Assembly (NCBI GenBank): GCA_944384925.1
Contig: CALWVF010000032.1
Span: 43,224 to 107,223, forward strand
Reading direction: 5' to 3'
DNA from: an uncultured Clostridia bacterium
GTDB taxonomy: Bacteria > Bacillota > Clostridia > Oscillospirales > Acutalibacteraceae
DNA length: 64,000 bases
Shown: piece by piece, positions 9,157-18,183 of the stretch
Layout: each line of letters begins with the position of its first letter
How positions within the stretch are numbered: position 1 is the first letter of the stretch
Program-made: the position numbers and the translations under genes
The notes under the pieces: generated by a model
Seen by the model: only the letters and a program-made list of their open reading frames with translations
Database searches by the model: none
What the model was told of the DNA's origin: nothing

Positions 9157-9897
9157 ATGGGATTTAGAAATAGCCCTGAGGCTTGTCGTGAAAAAAATGG
9201 AATAACTTATTATATAAGGAAAAATGTGGTTGTGGAAGGAATTGAGTATGAAAGATGGGCAATTCAAACTCATTTTGTAGAACGTGGTGAATCATATATG
9301 GAATTAATACAAGAATATGTTCTGCCTTTATATGAAGAGGGCGACATATTATCTATGAGTGAAAAAATAATATCTATGTGCCAAAATAATGTTGTTGAAA
9401 AGAAAGATGTGAAGATAGGCTTTTGGGCAAGGCTACTTTCAAAATTTGCGACATCGAATAATCATGGAATAGGCATGGATGAGCCATATAAATTGCAATT
9501 AGCAATTAATATAGCAGGCTTACCAAGGATATTGTTTGCTAGTGTATGTTCGGCAGTTACAAAGCTATTTGGTAAAAGAGGTGTATTTTATAAAATTGCA
9601 GGCAACGGAATAGATGGGATAGATGGATTTTACCAGGGGTCATCATTTGAAGTTTATCATGATTTAGCACTATTAAATCCTAAAAATCCTGAAAAGGTAT
9701 GTAACGATATAGAAGAACAATTAAATATAAGTTGCATGCTTGTTGATGCAAATGATCTTAACATAGAAATTTTTGCAAAATCTAACTCGCTAAATAGTAT
9801 AGCTGATAAGAATTTAATAAATATCATAAAAGATAATCCCGCAGGTCAGTCTGATGAATTAACCCCGTTAATATTAATAAAAAGATTGAATAATTAA
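9157..9897 (+). CDS. CofE-like (coenzyme F420-0:L-glutamate ligase family) protein
   Basis: A 246-residue protein resembling the CofE/FbiB ligase fold: VVEKKDVKIGFWARLL, a central glycine-rich stretch with GIGMDEPYKLQLAINIAG, and FYKIAGNGIDGIDGFYQG. CofE adds glutamate to F420-0. Clostridia generally do not make F420, and no other F420 gene is seen here, so the substrate is probably different. It has a good ribosome binding site (AAAGGAG) and stands alone behind a terminator. Family assignment is from recall of clostridial homologues so annotated; the substrate is open. Confidence 0.55.
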   Translation: MGFRNSPEACREKNGITYYIRKNVVVEGIEYERWAIQTHFVERGESYMELIQEYVLPLYEEGDILSMSEKIISMCQNNVVEKKDVKIGFWARLLSKFATSNNHGIGMDEPYKLQLAINIAGLPRILFASVCSAVTKLFGKRGVFYKIAGNGIDGIDGFYQGSSFEVYHDLALLNPKNPEKVCNDIEEQLNISCMLVDANDLNIEIFAKSNSLNSIADKNLINIIKDNPAGQSDELTPLILIKRLNN

Positions 9898-10055
9898 TAG
9901 GTGAGGGTGTTATTTATATAGATTATGTGTGTGATTATATACAGGGCATTTGTGTTTAATCTATGGAAAGCTGGTTAATTTTTAATAAAAGTTTAATGAT
10001 ATATATTTATATAATGTATTCTTTTAATGATTATTTTTAATCTTTATTTTTTGGG

Positions 10056-10084
10056 TTGACTTATGGTTTATTGGGTGATAAAAT
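10056..10084 (+). promoter_or_regulatory. promoter of the small Cys-rich peptide unit
   Basis: TTGACT (10056-10061), 17 bases and TAAAAT (10079-10084) form a strong sigma-A promoter. The preceding 9898-10055 holds no gene that I can support. Confidence 0.75.
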
Positions 10085-10133
10085 TTGATTGCTAGAATTT
10101 AATATTATTTTATATTTGAAAGGATGATAGTTA

Positions 10134-10277
10134 ATGCTATTAGCAACTAAACGATGTGCATTTGGTGTATTTATGTCTTGGGTAGCAGTATTTTCTTGCT
10201 TCTGCAAAGAGTTTGATATGTATCAAACATTTAATGATTTTTTCTGCAACGTTTTTAGATTTTTACATATTATGTAA
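10134..10277 (+). CDS. putative 47-residue Cys-rich peptide
   Basis: A short open frame inside an isolated transcription unit: promoter at 10056, intrinsic terminator at 10297. AAAGGATG lies about 10 bases before ATG 10134. The product is hydrophobic and aromatic, with four cysteines (residues 8, 22, 24, 38) including a CFC pair and 8 phenylalanines in its second half. A perfect 8-bp inverted repeat (10211-10228) lies within it. It resembles no family I know. The transcript (about 235 nt) could instead be a regulatory RNA, with the frame fortuitous. Confidence 0.4.
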   Translation: MLLATKRCAFGVFMSWVAVFSCFCKEFDMYQTFNDFFCNVFRFLHIM

Positions 10278-10296
10278 TATTTAATTTTTGTAGTTG

Positions 10297-10330
10297 ACCT
10301 CGGGCTTAGTGCTCGAGGTTTTTATTTTTT
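10297..10330 (+). terminator. strong intrinsic terminator of the small unit
   Basis: A 9-bp GC-rich stem (10297-10305 with 10311-10319, one G-T pair), a 5-base loop and a T tract with a single A. It is the most GC-rich hairpin in this part of the window. Confidence 0.9.
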
Positions 10331-10331
10331 A

Positions 10332-10360
10332 TTGAAAAGATTGGAGTAATATTATATAAT
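10332..10360 (+). promoter_or_regulatory. promoter of the glycan cluster
   Basis: TTGAAA (10332-10337), 17 bases and a perfect TATAAT (10355-10360), just after the preceding terminator and 55 bases before the sugar transferase gene. Confidence 0.8.
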
Positions 10361-10415
10361 CTAATTCCAGAGTGATTTAAAAAATTTTTTACATATAGTT
10401 TTAGGGGATGTATAT

Positions 10416-11096
10416 ATGAAAAGTTGGAATGATATGCCTGAAAGTTTAAAAAATAAGGAAGTTTTAGAGTATTATAATTTATTGAAATGTAAAAAATTGA
10501 GTATGTTTTTTAAAAGGTTATTTGATATTATTGTTTCTACAATTATGATTACATTAATGACGCCAATATTTTTATTAATCGCAATATTGATAAAAAATGA
10601 TTCTGAGGGTAGTGTATTTTTTTTCCAGGAGAGAGTTACAAGATATGGAAAGATATTTAAAATAATAAAGTTTAGGACAATGGTGGAAAATGCAGATAAG
10701 ATTGGTTTTGAAGTTACTGTTAACAATGACATAAGAATTACAAAAATAGGAAAAATTTTGAGAAAATATAGACTTGATGAAATACCTCAATTAATAAACA
10801 TACTTTTGGGAGATATGAGTTTTGTAGGTACACGTCCGGAAGTAGAAAAGTATGTTGAAAATTACACAGATAAAATGAAGGCAACATTACTAATGCCGGC
10901 AGGTGTTACATCTCTTGCAAGTATAAATTTTAAAGATGAAGAAAAATTATTATCAAATGCAAGTGATGTTGATAAGATATATGTAGAAAAAATTTTGCCA
11001 GAAAAGATGAAGTATAATCTTGAATATATAGAAAAATTTAATTTTATATATGATATTTATTTAATGTTAAAAACAGTTCTTGCTGTTTTAAAGTAG
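10416..11096 (+). CDS. undecaprenyl-phosphate sugar-1-phosphate transferase
   Basis: A 226-residue monotopic phosphoglycosyl transferase (Bac_transf family). It has one reentrant hydrophobic segment at about residues 32-60 (FKRLFDIIVS start) and then the catalytic domain with FFFQERVTRYGKIFKIIKFRTM, LRKYRLDEIPQLINILLGDMSFVGTRPE and the Asp-Glu dyad in RLDEIPQ. It transfers a sugar phosphate to undecaprenyl phosphate, starting a lipid-linked glycan. It lacks the N-terminal membrane domain of WbaP, so it is PglC-sized. It heads the cluster with an aminotransferase, a Wzy-like protein and a CBS protein. Confidence 0.92.
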   Translation: MKSWNDMPESLKNKEVLEYYNLLKCKKLSMFFKRLFDIIVSTIMITLMTPIFLLIAILIKNDSEGSVFFFQERVTRYGKIFKIIKFRTMVENADKIGFEVTVNNDIRITKIGKILRKYRLDEIPQLINILLGDMSFVGTRPEVEKYVENYTDKMKATLLMPAGVTSLASINFKDEEKLLSNASDVDKIYVEKILPEKMKYNLEYIEKFNFIYDIYLMLKTVLAVLK

Positions 11097-11181
11097 ATAG
11101 AAGTCAATAATTTGAATTACATGTATATATATGGTATAATACAGTTATTTGTTGTGTATAGATAAAGGAGAAATAATATAA

Positions 11182-12387
11182 ATGTGTTATAATATAAAAT
11201 TTTCACCACCTGATATTACAGAAGAAGAGATTAAAGAGGTTTCTGATACATTAAGATCTGGATGGATTACAACAGGCCCGAAGACGGCTCTTTTAGAAGA
11301 TAAAGTTGCTGAATTTTGTAATACAAGTAAAGCGATTTGTCTTAATTCAGCGACAGCTTGTATGGAACTAACACTTAGACTTTTGGGTATAGGTGAAGGA
11401 GATGAAGTAATTACAACTGCATATACATATACAGCTACTTGTAGTGTTATATGTCATGTTGGAGCAAAACCAATTTTAATAGATACTGCACTAGATTCTT
11501 TTGAAATGGATTATGAAGCTTTAAGTAAAGCAATCACAGAAAAAACAAAAGCAATTATACCAGTTGATTTAGGTGGAGTAATTTGTAATTATGAAAGAAT
11601 TTTTAATATAGTTAAAGAAAAAAGTTATTTATTTTGTGCTAAGAATGAGATTCAAAAATGTATGGGAAGAATAGCAGTGATTGCTGATTCGGCACATGCG
11701 TTTGGTGCATTATACAAAGGTAAAAGCGCAGGAGAAATAGCAGATTTTACAAGCTTTTCGTTTCATGCAGTTAAAAATTTTACAACAGCTGAAGGAGGAG
11801 CGATAACTTGGAGAACAATAAAGGGAATAGACGATGCAGATATTTATAGTAATTTAAAGTTGTTGTCGCTTCATGGTCAGAATAAAAGTGCATTCGAAAA
11901 AGCACAAAAGGGTAGTTGGGAATACGATATTATATCTCCAGCATATAAATGTAATATGACAGATATAATGGCTGCTATAGGATTAGTTCAATTAAAAAGG
12001 TATCCAGGACTATTGTTAAGAAGAAAAGAGATTATAGAAATATATAATGAAGGTTTAAAAGATGAAAATATAGAAGTACTAGATCATTACAATACTGATA
12101 AAAGGAGTAGTGGCCACCTTTATATGGTAAGACTGAATGGAAAAGATGTTTTGGAAAGAAATAGGCTTATATGCGAGCTTAGTGAAAAAGGGATAGCTAC
12201 AAATGTTCATTTTAAGCCATTGCCTATGCTTACAGCATATAAAAATTTAGGGTTTGACATTAAAAGTTTTCCAAATGCCTACAATATGTATAAAAATGAA
12301 ATATCACTTCCATTACACACTCTTCTCACAAATAAAGAAGTAGAATATGTTATAAAAATATTTAAGGAATGTTTATATAAATTATAG
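11182..12387 (+). CDS. DegT/DnrJ/EryC1 sugar aminotransferase
   Basis: A 401-residue PLP-dependent aminotransferase for nucleotide sugars, like PglE and PseC. It shows the family start with SGWITTGPKTALLED, the cofactor-binding SATACMEL, DSAHAFGA near residue 170, and the PLP-lysine segment SFHAVKNFTTAEGG near residue 195. It would make a UDP-4-amino sugar, a natural substrate for the PglC-like transferase upstream. Start ATG 11182 is behind AAAGGAG. A 4,6-dehydratase (PglF-like) partner is not in the window. Confidence 0.92.
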   Translation: MCYNIKFSPPDITEEEIKEVSDTLRSGWITTGPKTALLEDKVAEFCNTSKAICLNSATACMELTLRLLGIGEGDEVITTAYTYTATCSVICHVGAKPILIDTALDSFEMDYEALSKAITEKTKAIIPVDLGGVICNYERIFNIVKEKSYLFCAKNEIQKCMGRIAVIADSAHAFGALYKGKSAGEIADFTSFSFHAVKNFTTAEGGAITWRTIKGIDDADIYSNLKLLSLHGQNKSAFEKAQKGSWEYDIISPAYKCNMTDIMAAIGLVQLKRYPGLLLRRKEIIEIYNEGLKDENIEVLDHYNTDKRSSGHLYMVRLNGKDVLERNRLICELSEKGIATNVHFKPLPMLTAYKNLGFDIKSFPNAYNMYKNEISLPLHTLLTNKEVEYVIKIFKECLYKL

Positions 12388-12443
12388 TATTTTTTATATT
12401 TTTAATAATACTTATTATTGTAAATTAGGAGTAGGTGTTTTTA

Positions 12444-13841
12444 TTGGTGAGCTCTAAAAAAGAGTCTATTTTAAATATTGTTTTCGACTCCAGAATTTTT
12501 AGAATTGCCTACATAATAGATTTATATCTAGATACAGTTGCTTTTTTAGAAGACTTTTCTTTCATTGTAAGATGCTTCATGCTTTTATGGGGTGGAATTA
12601 TATTAGTAAATAACTTTATAATGAGAAAAAATATGCAAAAGATTAAATATTTTAAATTGTTACTGTTATTCTTGGCATCATGTTTTTTAACAACGTTTAT
12701 ACATATTAGTGATAATTTTTTACCAAACTTACTTGCTATATACCATACATCATTATGTTTCTTTTTATTTTATGGAATGTATGTGGAAAGAAATAGTCAT
12801 GATATAGAAGAAGAAATGACATTAATTTTTAAAATTTTTATATATACAACAGCAATGTTATCTATAATAGGATTATTGATTTTTTATTTTGCAGTCCAAG
12901 TGCATATAGGTGGCTATTGGTTGGGAATATATAGAAATAGGCTGCAATGTGTGTATACTAATTGTAACTTTTTAGCGTTACATTCAGTAATATCTATAAT
13001 ATGTTGCCATATTTTAATATGTAAAAATAAAGTTAAAGGGATAAAATCTAATATTAAAAAGAACAATATATATATTATATGCGTGGCTATAGATTTAATA
13101 TGCTTAATATTGTCGGATTCTAATGCATCGTTATTATTTTTAATAGTATATGTAATAGTTTATATTTTTTATAAGGTATTTTCATTTAATGGACAAGTAT
13201 ATGTAAACCATGTAGTAAAAAGAAGTTTAGCTTTGTTTTTTGTTGCATTAATATTAGCATTTTCAACATTTGCATTCAGAGAGTTTTGCCAAGACGGTGT
13301 TGCTAAAATTATAAACTCAGTTCACAACGTTGAAGAGCCAACTCATGATAATGAACATATTAAAGACAACACACAAATAGGAAGGGAAAATTATGATATA
13401 AGTAGTGGAAGAATTACCCTTTGGAAGCAAGCGTATTTGATGTTTAAGAAAAATCCAATCATGGGAATAGGCAGAGGTAATATAGTTGAATATGGAGATA
13501 GATATTTAGAAGATGGATTAATATTTTCTGAATTCCATAATGGATATATAACTATTTTGGTTTCATGGGGAATAGTTGGGTTTACTATATTTGCAGTGTT
13601 TTCACTGTGTGTAGCAGTAAATATGGCTATTTGTTTATTTAAAAGGCCACAGGATTATACAGATGATATATTTCCTAATTTGTTTGCATTCTTAGTTTCT
13701 TATTGCATATATAGCTTGTTTGAGAAAACTATTTTGTCGGAAATAACATATATGGTTTTAATATTTTGGCTGATGGTTGGATATGCAATGTCATATGTTA
13801 ATAAGTATAGTAAGAGTTTAAGTTATAGTGAAATCTATTAA
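12444..13841 (+). CDS. O-antigen ligase/polymerase-like membrane protein
   Basis: A roughly 465-residue integral membrane protein with about 10-12 hydrophobic segments. A large extracytoplasmic loop at about residues 290-345 includes SSGRITLWKQAYLMFKKNP and GIGRGN, followed by EFHNGYITILVSWGIVG; this is the Wzy_C/WaaL signature. It would polymerise or ligate the lipid-linked glycan. TTG 12444 or GTG 12447 behind GGAGTAGG are the likely starts; an in-frame GTG at 12435 overlaps the ribosome binding site. It is the third gene of the cluster; no flippase is seen nearby. Confidence 0.82.
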   Translation: MVSSKKESILNIVFDSRIFRIAYIIDLYLDTVAFLEDFSFIVRCFMLLWGGIILVNNFIMRKNMQKIKYFKLLLLFLASCFLTTFIHISDNFLPNLLAIYHTSLCFFLFYGMYVERNSHDIEEEMTLIFKIFIYTTAMLSIIGLLIFYFAVQVHIGGYWLGIYRNRLQCVYTNCNFLALHSVISIICCHILICKNKVKGIKSNIKKNNIYIICVAIDLICLILSDSNASLLFLIVYVIVYIFYKVFSFNGQVYVNHVVKRSLALFFVALILAFSTFAFREFCQDGVAKIINSVHNVEEPTHDNEHIKDNTQIGRENYDISSGRITLWKQAYLMFKKNPIMGIGRGNIVEYGDRYLEDGLIFSEFHNGYITILVSWGIVGFTIFAVFSLCVAVNMAICLFKRPQDYTDDIFPNLFAFLVSYCIYSLFEKTILSEITYMVLIFWLMVGYAMSYVNKYSKSLSYSEIY

Positions 13842-13856
13842 TTTAAGGAGTTAATT

Positions 13857-14834
13857 ATGAATATAAGAGATTTTATTATTGATGAAAAAGTTAGCATATC
13901 AGAAGCAATAAAAGCAATGAATAAAAATAAAAAAGATTTTTTAATTGTATGTGATAAACTAGAAGTTAAGTCTATATTAACTACTGATGATATACAAATA
14001 GTAGTCAAAAATGGTATAAATCTAAATACTCCGGTATCAAGTATACTAAGTGGCAGTTGTGTAAAAATTCGTAAAAATGAACCTAATTTAGATGACAAAA
14101 TATTTGTAGAGAATAATTTAGAGTTTTTACCTGTTGTTGACGATAATGGTAATCTTGTATCTATAATGTTTCAAAATGGAGACATTATTGAATCAGCTTT
14201 AGATTTACCTGTTTTTTTATTTGACAAAGATATTTACGATTTGAAGGATTACATTGGCGAAAATGATTTATTGAGGTATAAGGAAAGATTAATCGAGAAA
14301 GTGTCGGATATAAAAAAAAGAGGGAACAATTCTATTGTAATTATTACTTCTATAAGTAAAATCAATATAGAAGACTTTATAATGAATTCTAGGCTTTTTA
14401 GTGATATAAAATTGATTAAAATAGATGAATTTTCAGAGTTAACGAATACACTATTTAAATTAAAAAAGGATTTTAATAATGCATTTATACTAACAGGTGC
14501 TAGGTATTATAGCAATATAGATTACTCTGAAGTTTATAATTATCATATAAAAGAAAAAAATGTGATTACTATTGTTTGTGGATTGAAAAGTTTAGAATTA
14601 CCCAATAATATAGTGGACTTTACAGAAGATGGTAAGCTGATGTTTATAGATGAAAACCCTAAATTTAGTTTTTGGGTAAATTTAAATTTATATATTATAA
14701 ATCAAGAATTTTTTGAGTTTATAAATGATATGGAGAATTATAGTATAAGCAGGGTAATAAAAAGAATCATAAATAAAGGGGGAAAGGTAGGCATATATTA
14801 TCTGCCGGAGAATAAATGGAAAGATATAATTTAA
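13857..14834 (+). CDS. CBS-pair protein with degenerate nucleotidyltransferase domain
   Basis: A 325-residue protein. Residues 1-105 look like two CBS domains (ISEAIKAMNKNKKDFLIVCD; DDKIFVENNLEFLPVVDDNGNLVSIM). Residues 180-325 follow the second half of sugar-phosphate nucleotidyltransferases: YSEVYNYHIKEKNVITIV, DGKLMFIDENPKFSFWV and NLNLYIINQEFFEFI. The glycine-rich NTP-binding loop (GGxGTRL) expected just after the CBS pair is absent; that position reads PVFLFDKDIYDLKDYIGEND. It is therefore probably a catalytically dead relative of CBS-nucleotidyltransferases such as PtmE/LegF. It ends the glycan cluster, starting 15 bases after the Wzy-like gene. Confidence 0.6.
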   Translation: MNIRDFIIDEKVSISEAIKAMNKNKKDFLIVCDKLEVKSILTTDDIQIVVKNGINLNTPVSSILSGSCVKIRKNEPNLDDKIFVENNLEFLPVVDDNGNLVSIMFQNGDIIESALDLPVFLFDKDIYDLKDYIGENDLLRYKERLIEKVSDIKKRGNNSIVIITSISKINIEDFIMNSRLFSDIKLIKIDEFSELTNTLFKLKKDFNNAFILTGARYYSNIDYSEVYNYHIKEKNVITIVCGLKSLELPNNIVDFTEDGKLMFIDENPKFSFWVNLNLYIINQEFFEFINDMENYSISRVIKRIINKGGKVGIYYLPENKWKDII

Positions 14835-14886
14835 ACAGCACGTTAGGCTGTCTGAGAAATTTTAAACTGTAAAAAAGGTGATAAAA

Positions 14887-16776
14887 ATGAAAGATGGCTT
14901 TATAAGAGTAGCCTCTGCCACTCCTGAAATAAAGGTTGCAGATTGTATTTATAATACAAAAAAAATTATAGAATTAGTAAATGAAGCGGCCCAAAAACAA
15001 GCATCTATAATAGTATTTCCAGAGTTATGCATAACAGGGTACACTTGCGGGGACCTTTTTTTTCAAGATTTATTAATTGATGAGGCTAAGAAATCCTTAA
15101 ATACAATAAATAATAATACAAAGGATTTAGATACGATAATAGTAGTAGGACTACCTATTAAAGATGGTGCTAGTTTATATAATTGTGCAGCTATTTTATA
15201 CCATGGAGAAGTCTTAGGTTTTGTTCCAAAAACACATTTACCGAATTATGCAGAATTTCAAGAATTAAGATATTTTTCAAAATCTTGTGACTATAAATAT
15301 GTTACAATTGATGGAAAATCTATACCTATAGGAAATAAGATAATTTTTGTGTGTGAAAATATTCCCGAACTGAAACTTGGGGTGGAGGTTTGTGAAGATT
15401 TATGGGTTACGATACCACAATCTTCTTATCTGGCTGCTTCAGGAGCAACAGTAATTGCAAATGTTTCTTCAAGCAGTGAACTTGTAGGTAAGTCTAAATA
15501 TAGAACTTCTCTTGTAGAGTCGCAATCATCAAGAATAATATCTGCTTATATATATGCTGATTCTGGAAGCGGGGAGTCAAGCACAGACTTAGTATTTTCT
15601 GGACATAATATGATAGCTGAAATAGGAACAGTTTTATCAGAATCAAAAAGGTTTACAACAGGAATAATATTTGCCGATATAGATCTTCAAAAAATAGAAT
15701 CAGAACGCAGAAAAAATAATAATTTTAATCAAACAGAGACCTTAAATAAAATTTATTTTAATTTACCAGTGAAGGATATAAAATTAAAAAGGAAATTTGA
15801 AAAGTTACCATTTGTACCGACAGAAAAAAGTAATCTTGATGAAGCATGTGAGGAAATCTTAAATATACAATCATATGGTCTTATAAAACGTTTAAAACAT
15901 ATGAACTGTGAAAAAATAGTTTTGGGACTATCTGGTGGATTAGATTCAACTTTAGCGCTTCTTGTATCACTGCAAGCATTTAGTATCATGAATTATAATA
16001 AAAAAAATATATTTGCGGTGACTATGCCTTGTTTTGGAACCACAGAAAAAACAAAACTAAATGTTTCTCAGCTTTGTAAAGCATTTGATGTAACATTATT
16101 AGAAGTTTCTATTAATAATTCTGTTTTGCAACATTTTGCAGATATAAATCAAGATGTTAATAACTATGATACTACTTATGAAAATGCACAAGCAAGAGAG
16201 AGAACCCAGGTTTTAATGGATATAGCAAATCAGAAGAATGCTATTGTCTTAGGAACTGGAGATATGTCTGAATTAGCATTGGGATGGTCTACGTATAATG
16301 GTGATCATATGTCTATGTATGGAATAAACTCATCAGTACCAAAAACTTTAGTTAGATGTTTAGTAAGCTATAAGGCTGATATGTTTAAAGGAGAGAAAAG
16401 AAGTTCTTTATTGAGTGTTTTATCTACCCCAATAAGCCCAGAATTATTACCATCTAGAAGTGGTGTTATTTCTCAATCTACAGAAGATATAATAGGACCT
16501 TATGAGTTGCATGATTTCTTTTTATATTATATTATTAGATTTGGATTTTCTCCTCAAAAGGTATATAGAATAGCTAGAATTGCATTTAAAGATGTTTATG
16601 AGCCAGCATTTATAAAAGAATGCTTAAAAATATTTATAAAAAGATTTTTTAAAAATCAGTTCAAGCGTTCATGTTTACCAGATGGACCTAAAGTTGGGAG
16701 TGTTTGCCTTTCTCCACGTGGAGACTTAAGGGTGCCAAGTGATGCCTCTGCTGTTGCGTGGTTAAATGAAATATAA
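14887..16776 (+). CDS. nadE: glutamine-dependent NAD+ synthetase
   Basis: A 629-residue two-domain enzyme. Residues 1-270 are a nitrilase-type glutaminase with Glu in FPELCITGYTCGDLF, Lys in PKTHLPNY and the nucleophile Cys in GVEVCEDLW. The second half is an ATP-pyrophosphatase synthetase with the PP-loop LGLSGGLDSTLAL near residue 350 and GTGDMSELALGWSTYNGDHMSMYG. It amidates deamido-NAD with glutamine-derived ammonia. ATG 14887 follows AAAGGTG at the proper distance; the GTG at 14878 is within that site. It is complete and monocistronic in appearance. Confidence 0.96.
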   Translation: MKDGFIRVASATPEIKVADCIYNTKKIIELVNEAAQKQASIIVFPELCITGYTCGDLFFQDLLIDEAKKSLNTINNNTKDLDTIIVVGLPIKDGASLYNCAAILYHGEVLGFVPKTHLPNYAEFQELRYFSKSCDYKYVTIDGKSIPIGNKIIFVCENIPELKLGVEVCEDLWVTIPQSSYLAASGATVIANVSSSSELVGKSKYRTSLVESQSSRIISAYIYADSGSGESSTDLVFSGHNMIAEIGTVLSESKRFTTGIIFADIDLQKIESERRKNNNFNQTETLNKIYFNLPVKDIKLKRKFEKLPFVPTEKSNLDEACEEILNIQSYGLIKRLKHMNCEKIVLGLSGGLDSTLALLVSLQAFSIMNYNKKNIFAVTMPCFGTTEKTKLNVSQLCKAFDVTLLEVSINNSVLQHFADINQDVNNYDTTYENAQARERTQVLMDIANQKNAIVLGTGDMSELALGWSTYNGDHMSMYGINSSVPKTLVRCLVSYKADMFKGEKRSSLLSVLSTPISPELLPSRSGVISQSTEDIIGPYELHDFFLYYIIRFGFSPQKVYRIARIAFKDVYEPAFIKECLKIFIKRFFKNQFKRSCLPDGPKVGSVCLSPRGDLRVPSDASAVAWLNEI

Positions 16777-16947
16777 ATTATTTTATACTAATATCAATGT
16801 TATTAATAAAATTGATTTGTAAATATTAAAAATGAGTTATATAGAAAAAGCTAGTTATAGTATATATTGCTAGTAAAAATATAGACAACCATTTGATTGG
16901 AGTGTATACTTTAAATTACATTGTAAAATTTAACAGGAGGAAAAATT

Positions 16948-17976
16948 ATGAAGGTTTTAAAAAACTTTATGGTTGTCTTAATATCATTGTGTATGATGTT
17001 ATCTATGACTTCTTGTACGGATAAATCTTGGGCAGTTAAAACAGAAGATAACGCAGTGTCTGCAGGTTCATATATATATTATATGACTTTGGCTTATGCA
17101 GATGCATATTATAAGTCTGGCGGAAGTAACTCAGGCATATTAAGTCAGGAGATAGATGGTAAAGATGCTTCACAATGGATACAAGACAAAGCCATACTTT
17201 CATGTAAAAAATTGATAGAGGTGGAAAAAAGATTTGATGAAATGGGGCTCGCATTGTCTGAAGAAGAGATAAAATCATCAGAAGCTAAAACTAAATCTGA
17301 CTGGAATACATATTCAAAAATATATGAAAAGTTTGGAATAGCGAAAGACTCATATCATAGAGCAGAAACAATGTATTCTATAAAATTGTCGAAATTGTTT
17401 GAGGCGATATACGGAAAAGACGGAACACATTCTGTTTCTGACGATGAAATAAAAAATTATTTCTTAGAAAATTATACAAGTTATAAATATTTTGCAAAGA
17501 AACTAGTAAAAAACAATGAATCTGGATCAATGGAGACAATGTCTGATGAAGAAATTAATGAAGTGAAAAATAAGTTCGAACATTATGTAAATAGTATTAA
17601 TAATGGGAAATCATTTGATACTATTGAGGCTCAATATAAAGTAGATGAAGATTTGGAAAATGATATAAGTGATTATAAAGTCGAAAATTTAAATAAAAAT
17701 ACTTATTTTTCAGATGAACTAAAGGATTGCATTAAAAAATTAAGTAATAATAAAGCAGCAGCAATGCGTGAAGGAAATTATTATTACTTATTATATAAAT
17801 TAAATATAGATTCAGAGTTAAATAGTTTAGAAGATGAATATGAGAGGTTAAATGTATTGAAAGACATGAAATATGATGAATTTATTGAATCTATAGAAAG
17901 TGAAGCTACTAATATGCCGGCAGTTATAAATAAATCTGTTATAAAAAAATATAACCCATCGATGTTTGAAAAATAA
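16948..17976 (+). CDS. PrsA/SurA-like lipoprotein
   Basis: A 342-residue lipoprotein: signal sequence with lipobox MTSC (Cys at residue 23). The body is helical, with a SurA/PrsA N-terminal-like pattern (YYMTLAYADAYY, DKAILSCKKLIEVEKRFDEMGLALSEEEI) and DDEIKNYFLENYTSYKYFAKKLV, which resembles the linker into a parvulin domain. A clear parvulin rotamase signature is not visible, so it may be chaperone-only. It would help folding of exported proteins outside the membrane. It has its own AGGAGG site and terminator. Confidence 0.65.
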   Translation: MKVLKNFMVVLISLCMMLSMTSCTDKSWAVKTEDNAVSAGSYIYYMTLAYADAYYKSGGSNSGILSQEIDGKDASQWIQDKAILSCKKLIEVEKRFDEMGLALSEEEIKSSEAKTKSDWNTYSKIYEKFGIAKDSYHRAETMYSIKLSKLFEAIYGKDGTHSVSDDEIKNYFLENYTSYKYFAKKLVKNNESGSMETMSDEEINEVKNKFEHYVNSINNGKSFDTIEAQYKVDEDLENDISDYKVENLNKNTYFSDELKDCIKKLSNNKAAAMREGNYYYLLYKLNIDSELNSLEDEYERLNVLKDMKYDEFIESIESEATNMPAVINKSVIKKYNPSMFEK

Positions 17977-17989
17977 TGTTTTAACTAAT

Positions 17990-18036
17990 ATTCCCTTTTT
18001 ACATTAATTTATGTGATAAGGGAATTTATGTTTTTA
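17990..18036 (+). terminator. terminator after the PrsA-like gene
   Basis: ATTCCCTT (17990-17997) pairs with AAGGGAAT (18018-18025); the loop is 20 bases and can fold further, and a T-rich run follows. Confidence 0.7.
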
Positions 18037-18183
18037 TATGAATAATTTTTAATTTATAATAAAAGTATGTATTTTTATTAAGATTTATATTTAACTTAAT
18101 TTTTAGTTGTTAGTTGATTAAATATGTATTATAATTACTATTAGTGAAAATTTGAATGAATTGAAAGGAATGCTGTTATTAAC

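Noticed and set aside
10472..10790. Minus-strand frames within the sugar transferase gene
   Set aside because: They overlap a clear phosphoglycosyl transferase and have no ribosome binding sites or family features.
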